NCBI RefSeq assembly: GCF_002150685.1
Contig: NZ_MSSW01000088.1
Coordinates: 1 to 34,937, forward strand
Source of the DNA: Algoriphagus antarcticus
GTDB taxonomy: Bacteria > Bacteroidota > Bacteroidia > Cytophagales > Cyclobacteriaceae
DNA: 34,937 bases
Reading direction: 5' to 3'
The first letter of the stretch is position 1, and every line of letters begins with the position of its first letter. Below the pieces are notes generated by a model. The model saw only the letters and a list, made by a program, of their open reading frames with translations, searched no databases and had not been told where the DNA came from. Below are positions 9,112 to 16,228 of the stretch, one piece after another. Position numbers and translations under genes: made by a program.

Positions 9112-9199
9112 GACCACGAAGTGGTCAGACCATCAATAGCCCCGGTGAAACCCGGGGTTAAATAGATTTAGGACACGGTTCCGCGACGGTGAAGCCGTC
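9112..9199. repeat. Cluster of three GAA-loop hairpins
   Basis: Three palindromes lie within 88 bases: GACCAC/GTGGTC around GAA (9112-9126), CCCCGG/CCGGGG around TGAAAC (9140-9157), and GACGG/CCGTC around TGAAG (9185-9199). All share a GAA core in the loop while the arms differ. This looks like another REP-type palindrome cluster. No T-run follows, so they are not ordinary terminators. The frame on the minus strand across this region is only the translation of these repeats. Confidence 0.65.
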
Positions 9200-9343
9200 A
9201 AACTTTGGGATTTCAAATTCATGTAACTATTGAAGCGTAGATACAAACGACCAATTTTCAGGATTACGCTTAGTGCCCTGCTTTGTTTATGTATAGCTGG
9301 CGCTTTCCAGATGAAAATAAATTTCAAATTGATCTGGATAGGA

Positions 9344-9414
9344 GGGTGTAATTACATCCGACCACTGCACGGATTACACCCAGTCCAACGCTAAGACTAC
9401 TACTACACTTAGCG
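9344..9414. repeat. Two inverted repeats at the 3' end of the 380-residue gene
   Basis: GGGTGTAAT (9344-9352) pairs with ATTACACCC (9373-9381), and CGCTAAG (9389-9395) pairs with CTTAGCG (9408-9414). An alternative inner pairing ATCCG/CGGAT exists in the first one. The second overlaps the stop codon of the minus-strand gene ending at 9409, so together they may stabilise or end that transcript, though there is no clear U-run. Confidence 0.5.
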
Positions 9415-10551
9415 GGGGGAGCGGAGTGGTTTGTAAGGCTGTCCCTTTACTTTTTCCGGATCAAAACAAAATTTATACAGATAATCAAAATTAAAATTGT
9501 TGGTGATAGACTCGTGCTGGTGATTACCAACAGGACTATTAAGGCCGCCATTCCAGAAAATTGTAAGCCATTGGGGGTTATCAATTTTACAGCGTTCAGC
9601 AATTACCGGGTCAATTTTATATACAGGTAATTTCAGGGTTCCGCCACCATTTCCCACAAAAACATCAGGATAGTTTTCCAACAATATATCGGGCTGATTG
9701 GTAAAAATCTCTGCTGTTTCCTCTAGCCGATCTTTATATTTCTCTTTGTTGGTTTTTAATACTGAAATCCTTTTTTGATACTTCTCGTCAGCGTATTTGC
9801 GCGCATTGGCCCGGGTAGCATCGGTATGCCATTTTGTAACAGCCTCTTCTTTTTCAATCGCATACTTTCGTTCTATTGCAGCAGCTACCTGCTCCAGGTA
9901 TTCGGCTTTGGTTATTTTAATAAAGGGAAAGTCATTTTGGGGATAGAGCAAAAGGGCTATTTCAAACATCCCGTTTTCGTTTCTAGTCACATAAGTTGGA
10001 TATTTTTTTGTGTTGGGGTGAGTTGCCAAACTTTTTATATAGGGATTCTCTTCGCTGGAGCCTTGTTCTTTTAAAGATGGCAGAGTAAAATAATATTGAG
10101 TGGGTGTGCAGAGAGCATCTGCGGGAATACCAACAGGCGCATTAGCCATAATACTCCATTGAATGCCATCGCTCGTTAAAGGCACCATCTTCCCGTTTGC
10201 GTTGTATTTCAGATGCGAATAGGTATTGGCGACAGCACCGTAACTCTGTGGCATTGCTGCATTGTTCTTATTATACAAACCTAACTTTTCGGAGACCCTT
10301 CTTTTTACATCTCCCAAACCGCCTTTTGGGAGGTAGCTTGCCTGCATCCAATTGCCAATAGAATCAGCAATGGATTGTTGTGCAGGAGTATATAATTTAG
10401 CATCGACTTTCAGAGGTTCTCTAACGCCTCTAAAATTATAAACCTTCATCCAGCCGAGCACTTTGTCTTCAATGTCCTTGGGGGGAATTTGCTGAGCAAA
10501 AGATGTTGCTGCATAAAAAAAGAGACACAGTGGAAGTATTATATTTTTCAT
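9409..10551 (-). CDS. Exported protein of unknown function
   Basis: A 380-residue protein with a signal peptide MKNIILPLCLFFYAATSFAQ and no lipobox, so probably periplasmic. I do not recognise the family. Visible parts are an N-terminal helical region (about 25-75), a lysine- and alanine-rich probable coiled-coil at about 215-285 (AAAIERKYAIEKEEAV, ARKYADEKYQKR), and a C-terminal block with VFVGNGGGTLKLPVYKIDP and FWNGGLNSPVGNHQHESI. The histidine-rich NHQHES could bind metal, but this is only a guess. It seems monocistronic and ends in the inverted repeats at 9344-9414. Confidence 0.75.
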   Translation of the reverse strand: MKNIILPLCLFFYAATSFAQQIPPKDIEDKVLGWMKVYNFRGVREPLKVDAKLYTPAQQSIADSIGNWMQASYLPKGGLGDVKRRVSEKLGLYNKNNAAMPQSYGAVANTYSHLKYNANGKMVPLTSDGIQWSIMANAPVGIPADALCTPTQYYFTLPSLKEQGSSEENPYIKSLATHPNTKKYPTYVTRNENGMFEIALLLYPQNDFPFIKITKAEYLEQVAAAIERKYAIEKEEAVTKWHTDATRANARKYADEKYQKRISVLKTNKEKYKDRLEETAEIFTNQPDILLENYPDVFVGNGGGTLKLPVYKIDPVIAERCKIDNPQWLTIFWNGGLNSPVGNHQHESITNNFNFDYLYKFCFDPEKVKGQPYKPLRSPR

Positions 10552-10728
10552 AAAAAGTAGTTTAGTGTAATTGATAAGTTAGAAAAAATGCGTACAGCAA
10601 AAGCTAAATTGTTCTTATTTAATGAATAATATCTTTACAGGCATAAAATGTCCCTGGAGCCTGCACGCCACTATTGATGCTTGGTGAAGCACGTTTGGTT
10701 CAAATCGTCTTTTAGCATCTTTCAGTTA

Positions 10729-11106
10729 TCAACATACTTTGTTTTTGGAAAACTTCGCTTTTTTATCTATCTCAGCCTCATCAAAGTTCTCCAAGTGTAA
10801 ACAGAAGATGCGTTTATCATTGGCTAAGGCAGTATCCAGTTCGATTTCCGTATAAGTCCGATCCTCATTGGGAGGGAATGACCCTACTTTATTGCCGAGA
10901 ATAATGATGTAAATGTCACTCGATAATACAGCTTGAACGCAATCATCCAGAAATGGCGTATAGGAAGCGTCATCAAACATGCGTTCCATGATAGCACTTA
11001 ATTCAAAACTATATTTGAGTTGATTTTGAAAGAGGTTGATGAGTTCTGATCTTAAATCCTTTAAATCTCTAAAAGTTGACGAGATATACACTTTCCATTT
11101 TGCCAT
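10729..11106 (-). CDS. DUF4062 domain protein, probably truncated
   Basis: A 125-residue protein made of the DUF4062 domain: KVYISSTFRDLKDLR at the start, FLDDCVQAVLSSDIYIIILGNKVGS in the middle and YTEIELDTALANDKRIFCLHLE towards the end. In known proteins this flavodoxin/TIR-like domain sits at the N-terminus of larger STAND-NTPase, TPR or other conflict proteins and is thought to sense or bind a nucleotide-like signal. Here the reading frame stops soon after the domain, with KFSKNKVC. A related remnant at 23229-23337 seems to continue with DNKAKHDALL after frame correction, suggesting the present C-terminus is a truncation. It is divergent from the patatin gene. Confidence 0.8.
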   Translation of the reverse strand: MAKWKVYISSTFRDLKDLRSELINLFQNQLKYSFELSAIMERMFDDASYTPFLDDCVQAVLSSDIYIIILGNKVGSFPPNEDRTYTEIELDTALANDKRIFCLHLENFDEAEIDKKAKFSKNKVC

Positions 11107-11249
11107 GTTAAGCTAGTTATGTTATTTCAAAAAAAAAGATACCTTAGTTAATTCGTATGAAATTTCCAGAAGAGAAATTTTCCCTTTTTGACCTCCTTTC
11201 CTATGTTCTATAAGTTAGCTGGAAATAATTTTTTAAAAAAGTACCTAAG
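11107..11249 (-). promoter_or_regulatory. Upstream region shared with the second DUF4062 locus
   Basis: The segment before the DUF4062 start aligns by eye with 23338-23502. Shared blocks are GCTAGTT.TG.TATTT followed by an A-run, CTTAGTTA, TGAAATT.CCAGAAG, AGTTGGAAA/AGCTGGAAA, and a final AAAAAAGTAC. The similarity stops after that on the side of the divergent gene. It likely holds the DUF4062 promoter and leader; exact boxes cannot be assigned. The rest of the gap to 11584 is AT-rich without a gene I can support. Confidence 0.5.
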
Positions 11250-11584
11250 TCTTAATGAGCGTCATCCAATTATGCTTTTTACTGGGCAATCCTACTGCCT
11301 CTAGGTTGGAGCTTCAAAATTGTTATCCAAACATTTTTTTATTTGATGGTATGGATTCAGTTTGCTTGAGGGACAATGGATAAGTAACGCTATCATGAGC
11401 TTGCCCAAAATACCTCCTATTTCTACACAAATTTTGTAATTCTGATTGTGAAGTTTTAGTATATTGATTCTCAAATCTGAAAAAGGTCTTATTGCTTAAT
11501 TTATTGTGTATCGCTGTTGCCTGTAATAGGTGTGTTTTAACTTAATATTTTAATTTAGCATTTTAACTTTTAGACTTAAATACT

Positions 11585-12721
11585 ATGAAAAAAACCCTGA
11601 ACGATCATCTAAGCCCATCAAGTGGTCCCAAAAACATACTCTCACTAGATGGCGGTGGAATAAGAGGTGCATTAAGCCTCGGGTACCTTAAGAAAATCGA
11701 AACTATCCTGCAGAATAAACATGGCCAAGATTATCTTTTGAGTGATCATTTTGATTTGATAGGAGGAACCTCTACAGGTTCTATCATTGCTTCAGCCTTA
11801 GCAATAGGAATGAAGGTTGATGAAATCAAAGATCTTTATATGGACCTTGGAGGTAAGATATTTGGTAAGAAGCACAACTTCTGGAATCCCCTTCAAACCT
11901 GGAAGTTTCTAAAGGCCAGCTATGATTATTCTGTCTTGGAAAAATCCTTACGAAGCGCTTTTGGAGAGATTACATTAGGAAGTGAGGAAATCAAAACGGG
12001 GTTATGTATCGTCGCCAAAAGAGCAGATACCAATAGTGTTTGGCCCTTGATAAACCATCCACAAGGCAAATTCTTCAACACCAGTCTGGGAAAGAACAAA
12101 AATATCCCTCTTTGGCAGGCTGTAAGAGCGAGTAGTGCCGCTCCTACTTATTTTGTCCCTCAAATGATTGATGTAGGGGATAGACAGCAGGCCGCATTTG
12201 TAGATGGAGGAGTGAGTATGGCCAATAATCCAGCTATGACTCTGTTGATGGTGGCAACTCTAAAAGGATTTCCTTTCCACTGGGAAATGGGTGAAGATAA
12301 AATAACTGTTGTTTCTGTAGGAACAGGCTATAGTATATTCAGAAAGCAAGTTGGTGAAATCAAAGAAGCCTGGCTTAAAACCTGGGCTCAGAGTGTACCT
12401 GACATGTTGATGCAGGATGCAAGTTGGCAGAACCAAATTATGCTTCAATGGCTCTCCAATTCCCCTACAGCCCATTATATCGATATGGAAATAGAATCTT
12501 TGCGAGATGATTACATTTCGGGAAAACCGTTGATTAAATATCTTAGATACAATTTTCCCATTACAGAAATTGAATTGAACAACCTTAATTTAGGAAAGAC
12601 CTATAATGGGGAAGACGTGGAAAGCTTGATTGAAATGAGTAATTCTGAAAACAGGGAGGAACTTTATAAAATTGGAGAAGCTGCTGCAAAAGATTCTGTC
12701 ATGGAATTTCATTTTGAATAA
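11585..12721 (+). CDS. Patatin-like phospholipase
   Basis: A 378-residue patatin-family acyl hydrolase. The oxyanion-hole motif DGGGIRG is at residues 22-28, the nucleophile elbow GTSTG has Ser63, and the catalytic Asp is in DGG at 207-209, so all active-site elements are intact. The family cleaves acyl chains from membrane phospholipids. There is no signal peptide, so it would act from the cytoplasm on the inner membrane. Its position beside a DUF4062 gene and a TIR/deoxyribosyltransferase-like TPR protein resembles antiviral or conflict islands, where cytoplasmic patatins (for example CapV of CBASS) kill the cell by membrane damage. No nucleotide cyclase is present, so CBASS is not claimed. 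It is convergent with the next gene, 23 bases away. Confidence 0.92.
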   Translation: MKKTLNDHLSPSSGPKNILSLDGGGIRGALSLGYLKKIETILQNKHGQDYLLSDHFDLIGGTSTGSIIASALAIGMKVDEIKDLYMDLGGKIFGKKHNFWNPLQTWKFLKASYDYSVLEKSLRSAFGEITLGSEEIKTGLCIVAKRADTNSVWPLINHPQGKFFNTSLGKNKNIPLWQAVRASSAAPTYFVPQMIDVGDRQQAAFVDGGVSMANNPAMTLLMVATLKGFPFHWEMGEDKITVVSVGTGYSIFRKQVGEIKEAWLKTWAQSVPDMLMQDASWQNQIMLQWLSNSPTAHYIDMEIESLRDDYISGKPLIKYLRYNFPITEIELNNLNLGKTYNGEDVESLIEMSNSENREELYKIGEAAAKDSVMEFHFE

Positions 12722-12744
12722 ATCGGTTCACCCAACTCCTTTAT

Positions 12745-14085
12745 TCAATTATCTTTTAAAACTTGAATTACCTCTGCCACCCAATCTCCTTGGTTTTTAA
12801 ATAATTCAAGGTTTTTGGCGGTAGAATCCGTTTGCCAATCCTCATGGGAGGTACTGATGGCAGAGGATAAATAGTCAAATGCTTTACTCTGATTATTTTG
12901 TAAGATAGCTAATTCCAAAAGCGTAGCCTGAGGCCAGTAATCGTCAAAATTGGAAGGAGCCTTACGCATTGAGATCTTACTTTTCTTTTCCAAATATGTC
13001 AATACTGCAAATTCAACCACCTTTGCAAAGTCTACGGTGTCCTCATCCTCTCTGACGAATTTTAAAGTTGCAGCATTTACACCAGGGTAAAAGTCTCTAA
13101 TATCTGCTTTAAAACCATCAGTATATACTTCGATTGCCTTATTTAAAAATCCTTTGGCAAGGAAAGCTTTCGAACTTTTAGCCTCATTGTATTTATCTTT
13201 ATAAATCCTCCCCAAAATCCCCAAAGTCTCGCTATTTGACCCTTTTTCCTCAACTAGTTTTGTCAGTACATCTATAGCTTTATCTTTATTGCCTGCTCTA
13301 TTCAGCGCAAATCCATATTGTTCCTGAACCACCACTGTTCCCTTGAGATGATTTGGTAAGGAATCAATAAAATCTACCATTTCCTGAAAGGCATTGATGG
13401 AGCGGAAAGCTAAAATAAAATTAATGGCTAAGCTTGCATCCCAATCCTCTTTTTCAGGTAGAGTTTTTTCAAGATCTTTTAGCTTTTCGGCTCTTTCCTC
13501 CTTTTTATCCAAGCTTAAAATCTCCTGAATCTGCGTATTTACTTGATTGTCCTGCTTTGCCCGCTCTCTCAGCATATCTACCTTATCAATGGATAGATTA
13601 TGCTTGAATTCTATTCCATCCATTAACTGGTAGATTGGACTATCGGTGATTTTTTTCTTTTTTATCTCTGTTATATATCCTTTCAATGCCGCCTTTTTAT
13701 CCTCCAAATCCACAATCTCATCATCGACGATGACGTATGGAAAACATCGGACATCAACCAAATCGAAAGGTATTTTAGTGCCTGTTTCAAAAATGCTAAA
13801 AGTTGTAAAAGGCTTAGCAGTATATCGAATACCTAATTCATAAAATACATTGGCATTTGCAGTGGTCAAGTCAGCAATAGCAAAATCACAAAGTATCAAT
13901 CGCTCATACATGGGTTTATGAATGATTCCTCCCATCATTTCCTGATCAGCGCGAATAGATTCCAAACCGGATTCTTCGATCACTGGTTTTATGAATTTCT
14001 CATAGACTGCATCAAAATTTATAATTCTTCCGGTTAAGTCAGGCTTTTTACCAAAAGGCATGATTACAAAACAAAGTGGTTTCAT
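12745..14085 (-). CDS. Deoxyribosyltransferase/TIR-like domain plus TPR (MAP3K TRAFs-binding-like) protein
   Basis: A 446-residue protein starting at ATG 14085 (MKPLCFVIMPFGKK). An upstream start at 14133 adds 16 residues that precede the first strand of the fold and is less likely. Residues 1-150 have the pattern VIMPFG, LILCDFAIADLTTANANVFYELGIRYTA and PFDL.DVR.FPY, typical of the nucleoside-deoxyribosyltransferase/TIR-like (DrHyd) superfamily, where the conserved E of NVFYELG lies in the base-releasing pocket. The helical remainder (about 200-446) has TPR-like repeats (EQYGFALNRAGNKDKAIDVL, ETLGILGRIYKDKY) and matches the MAP3K TRAFs-binding/DUF4071 type. Relatives occur in prokaryotic conflict systems and at the N-terminus of animal ASK kinases. 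NAD- or nucleotide-cleaving activity is inference. It is cytoplasmic. Confidence 0.8.
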   Translation of the reverse strand: MKPLCFVIMPFGKKPDLTGRIINFDAVYEKFIKPVIEESGLESIRADQEMMGGIIHKPMYERLILCDFAIADLTTANANVFYELGIRYTAKPFTTFSIFETGTKIPFDLVDVRCFPYVIVDDEIVDLEDKKAALKGYITEIKKKKITDSPIYQLMDGIEFKHNLSIDKVDMLRERAKQDNQVNTQIQEILSLDKKEERAEKLKDLEKTLPEKEDWDASLAINFILAFRSINAFQEMVDFIDSLPNHLKGTVVVQEQYGFALNRAGNKDKAIDVLTKLVEEKGSNSETLGILGRIYKDKYNEAKSSKAFLAKGFLNKAIEVYTDGFKADIRDFYPGVNAATLKFVREDEDTVDFAKVVEFAVLTYLEKKSKISMRKAPSNFDDYWPQATLLELAILQNNQSKAFDYLSSAISTSHEDWQTDSTAKNLELFKNQGDWVAEVIQVLKDN

Positions 14086-14348
14086 AGCAAAAAGAATTGA
14101 GTTAGTATTAATATGGGAATAACAAACACACATAGCTGGGAACTTGGTAATAAACTTTTATACATCATAACTGCTAATAATGCAATGTCAAAATAGGTCA
14201 AATAATCAGATAATGGAAGTTAGGCAATTGTATACTCTTCAGCAAAATGTCAGGTATGGTTGCTTTAAAATTCTGACTGAGAGTCGGTAATTGGGAAGGC
14301 AGGGAGGGGATGAGAAATCCAACCATCCTATTTTATCAATCAGGCTAA

Positions 14349-14468
14349 TTTGATGAATACGACTATAGGGTATGTACAACTTTCTTGGTTGTATTTGCAT
14401 TATTGGAGATAATCATTTTTGCTATGATTTTTGGTTTTGAAAAGGCAGGCATTAATTCTAAGTCCTGA
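14349..14468 (+). pseudogene. 3' fragment of an NSS-family sodium-dependent transporter
   Basis: An open frame without a plausible start reads FDEYDYRVCTTFLVVFAL, then LEIIIFAMIFGFEKAG and INSKS before TGA. The TTFLVVFALLEII.F...FG.EKA pattern matches a late transmembrane helix of NSS/SLC6-type transporters of Bacteroidota, which normally continue with a longer C-terminal region. A TAA lies directly upstream, and no further homologous sequence is visible in 14086-14348. The next two microproteins, whose relatives usually follow such transporter genes, support this reading. Assignment is from memory of the family. Confidence 0.5.
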
Positions 14469-14493
14469 CCAAACTATGTATTAGAAGAAAAAG

Positions 14494-14601
14494 ATGTTCT
14501 ACTCAAGTATCGCTAGAATCCAACTGGTTCTCTTGTTTTTAGGGATCATCGCAATTGTTTGGTATTTAAGCGTAAAACGTAAAAAATCAGCACTATCATG
14601 A
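14494..14601 (+). CDS. 35-residue single-helix membrane microprotein
   Basis: MFYSSIARIQLVLLFLGIIA begins the product, followed by IVWYLSVKRKKSALS. One hydrophobic helix (about 9-26) is followed by a basic tail, the topology of a small inner-membrane protein with its C-terminus inside. The start lies shortly after an AGAAGAAAAAG purine stretch. Its stop overlaps the next start as ATGA, which argues that both frames are or were translated together. It may be a small subunit of the lost NSS transporter encoded just upstream. Confidence 0.5.
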   Translation: MFYSSIARIQLVLLFLGIIAIVWYLSVKRKKSALS

Positions 14602-14711
14602 ACAAATCAGCACTTATTCTAGCCATAGTCACTCAAGGACTGATATTGTCTGTGACCCTCTATTGCTTCTACTTGGTCCTAAAAAAACCTGAAATAAAAC
14701 CGGAGGAGTAG
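14598..14711 (+). CDS. 37-residue MetS-like transporter small subunit
   Basis: A 37-residue protein starting MNKSALILAIVTQGLILSVT, with one membrane helix and a charged tail KKPEIKPEE. The N-terminal (A/S)-A-I/L-I-L-x-I-V-T-Q-G pattern is like the MetS-type small subunits that accompany NSS transporters in Bacteroidota and Actinobacteria. It overlaps the previous microprotein by four bases. Since the transporter itself is reduced to a fragment, this gene may be an orphan awaiting decay, or may serve a transporter elsewhere. Confidence 0.55.
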   Translation: MNKSALILAIVTQGLILSVTLYCFYLVLKKPEIKPEE

Positions 14712-15090
14712 GGGGATGGGCCTTTAGATTGAAGACTTTCCTTTTCGATTGCAGTTAAATCGTGGATTGATTTGGCTGAGATTTAACATCCTTGCTTTCG
14801 AAAATTATCCGGAGTAGGGCTGGGAATTCCAATTCTCGGTACTAATTCCCAATAATCGAATTGCTCCCGACTGCTAGCGGATTCATTACAATAGAAAGGC
14901 GTTTTGCATCTAACTTCTACACGAATTGCCAAGTGCGGAGAAATGATCCTAATATTCCTAGAGCAACTAAGTAAGCAGATTAAATGTATTGTTCACCATA
15001 GAATAAAACCTAAAATATTTCTTCTTTAGGATGAGTAAAAAGTAAAGAATGATAAAGGCAACAGTTCAAATATCCTTAAATAGTTAAGTT
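14712..15090. other. Gap without a supported gene
   Basis: I see no coding sequence. It contains a GGGAATT/AATTCCC inverted repeat (14822-14850) and a CCTAAA/TTTAGG inverted repeat near 15009, which could end the convergent transcripts from the two sides. Base composition is AT-rich. Confidence 0.35.
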
Positions 15091-15411
15091 TCAATCGTTG
15101 GAATAATAGTCCACTACAAAAACCTTTTCCATATGAGGGCCGAGGATTTGCTGAAAATCAAGATGGGCAGGATGTTTTTGGTAATTAGTAAGATCTTGAA
15201 TGGATTCATAGGAAATAATGAAGCAATGTGTGAAGCCTTGGTGATGGTTTTCTTCACTGATATTTCTGCCCCATTCCATAGCTACAATTTGAGGCACTTG
15301 ATTTTTAAGAGACATAAAAGAACTGACCACATGCTCTACTTCATCTTCAGTGGAGGAGTCTCTGAATTTGAATAGTACAACATGACGCAACAGTGGTAAT
15401 TTAGGATTCAT
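15091..15411 (-). CDS. Dabb (stress-responsive A/B barrel) family protein
   Basis: A 106-residue protein starting MNPKLPLLRHVVLFKFRDSS at 15411. The longer frame from 15450 would start inside the preceding gene. The RHVVLFKF strand, the MEWGRNIS strand and HCFIISYES followed by YQKHPAHLDFQQIL are diagnostic of Dabb dimeric ferredoxin-like barrels, including the conserved HP.H motif. Some members cyclise or isomerise small molecules; others have no known role. It lies 10 bases after the SDR gene as the last gene of the symporter operon, so it probably handles the same substrate pathway. Confidence 0.88.
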   Translation of the reverse strand: MNPKLPLLRHVVLFKFRDSSTEDEVEHVVSSFMSLKNQVPQIVAMEWGRNISEENHHQGFTHCFIISYESIQDLTNYQKHPAHLDFQQILGPHMEKVFVVDYYSND

Positions 15412-15421
15412 AATTTTTTCT

Positions 15422-16216
15422 TTAAAATATTCCAGGAACACTTCCACCATCTAATTTTAACACCGCTCCATTGGTCGCCGATGAAAGCGGGCTTGCCAGA
15501 TAAAGTACTCCATTGGCAATTTCTTCAGGTGCTAAAAATCGTTCAATTAAGGACGTTGTTCTTACATTTTTGAAAAAAGCAGACGCAACATCCTCCTCTT
15601 TCTGATTTCCTTTATCGGCCTGTTCTTTCAAAAATCGTTTGGCTCCTTCAGATAAGGTAGAACCCGGCATTATGGAATTGACAGTGACGGCTGACCCTCT
15701 TGTAGTTTGTGCCAATCCACGCGAGATACTGAGCATGGCAGCTTTAGTCATACTGTAGGCAATTAAATCCTCGGGCACTAGCTGTGCACATTCGCTACTC
15801 ACAACGACAATGCGGCCCCAATCCCGCGCCATCATTTTTGGAAGTAGTGCTCGCGATAGTCGGACACCACTCATGACGTTTACTTCAAACAGTCGATACC
15901 AATCCTCATCGGAAGTCTCAGTGAAGGATTGAGAAGTGAAAATCCCGACGTTATTGATCAGTATATCTACTCGGTCCAGTTTTGTAATTAAGTCCTTTAC
16001 AGAATTTGGATCACTGAAGTCGGCTGTTATTCCGGATACCTTTGCCGAAGGAATTCCCTTTTTCAATTCTTCAATAGCATGTACTACTGTTTCCTCATGC
16101 CGACCATTCAGAATCACATGAGCTCCTTCTTTAGCTAATAGTTTTGCAATGGCAAACCCAATTCCGGAAGTAGATCCGGAAACGAAGGCAATTTTATTAG
16201 TCAATAGGTACTCCAT
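15422..16216 (-). CDS. SDR family oxidoreductase
   Basis: A 264-residue classical SDR. GSTSGIG lies at 14-20, NNVG at 88-91 (Val replaces the usual Ala), and the catalytic Ser140/141, Tyr154 and Lys158 appear in VVVSSE and YSMTK. The NGRH segment after the second strand suggests NADP(H). It probably oxidises or reduces a hydroxy intermediate of the compound imported by the neighbouring symporter. It is 12 bases downstream of the symporter gene and 10 bases upstream of the Dabb gene, so it belongs to one operon. The substrate is unknown. Confidence 0.9.
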   Translation of the reverse strand: MEYLLTNKIAFVSGSTSGIGFAIAKLLAKEGAHVILNGRHEETVVHAIEELKKGIPSAKVSGITADFSDPNSVKDLITKLDRVDILINNVGIFTSQSFTETSDEDWYRLFEVNVMSGVRLSRALLPKMMARDWGRIVVVSSECAQLVPEDLIAYSMTKAAMLSISRGLAQTTRGSAVTVNSIMPGSTLSEGAKRFLKEQADKGNQKEEDVASAFFKNVRTTSLIERFLAPEEIANGVLYLASPLSSATNGAVLKLDGGSVPGIF

Positions 16217-16228
16217 AGTTGAGGGTGT

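Noticed and set aside
9133..9327. 64-residue minus-strand frame
   Set aside because: Its C-terminal part is only the translation of the hairpin repeats at 9112-9199; no start context and no family resemblance.
10729..14085. Idea that this is a CBASS system
   Set aside because: Patatin effectors occur in CBASS, but there is no CD-NTase cyclase and no Cap2/Cap3 gene nearby, so only a general conflict-system reading is kept.
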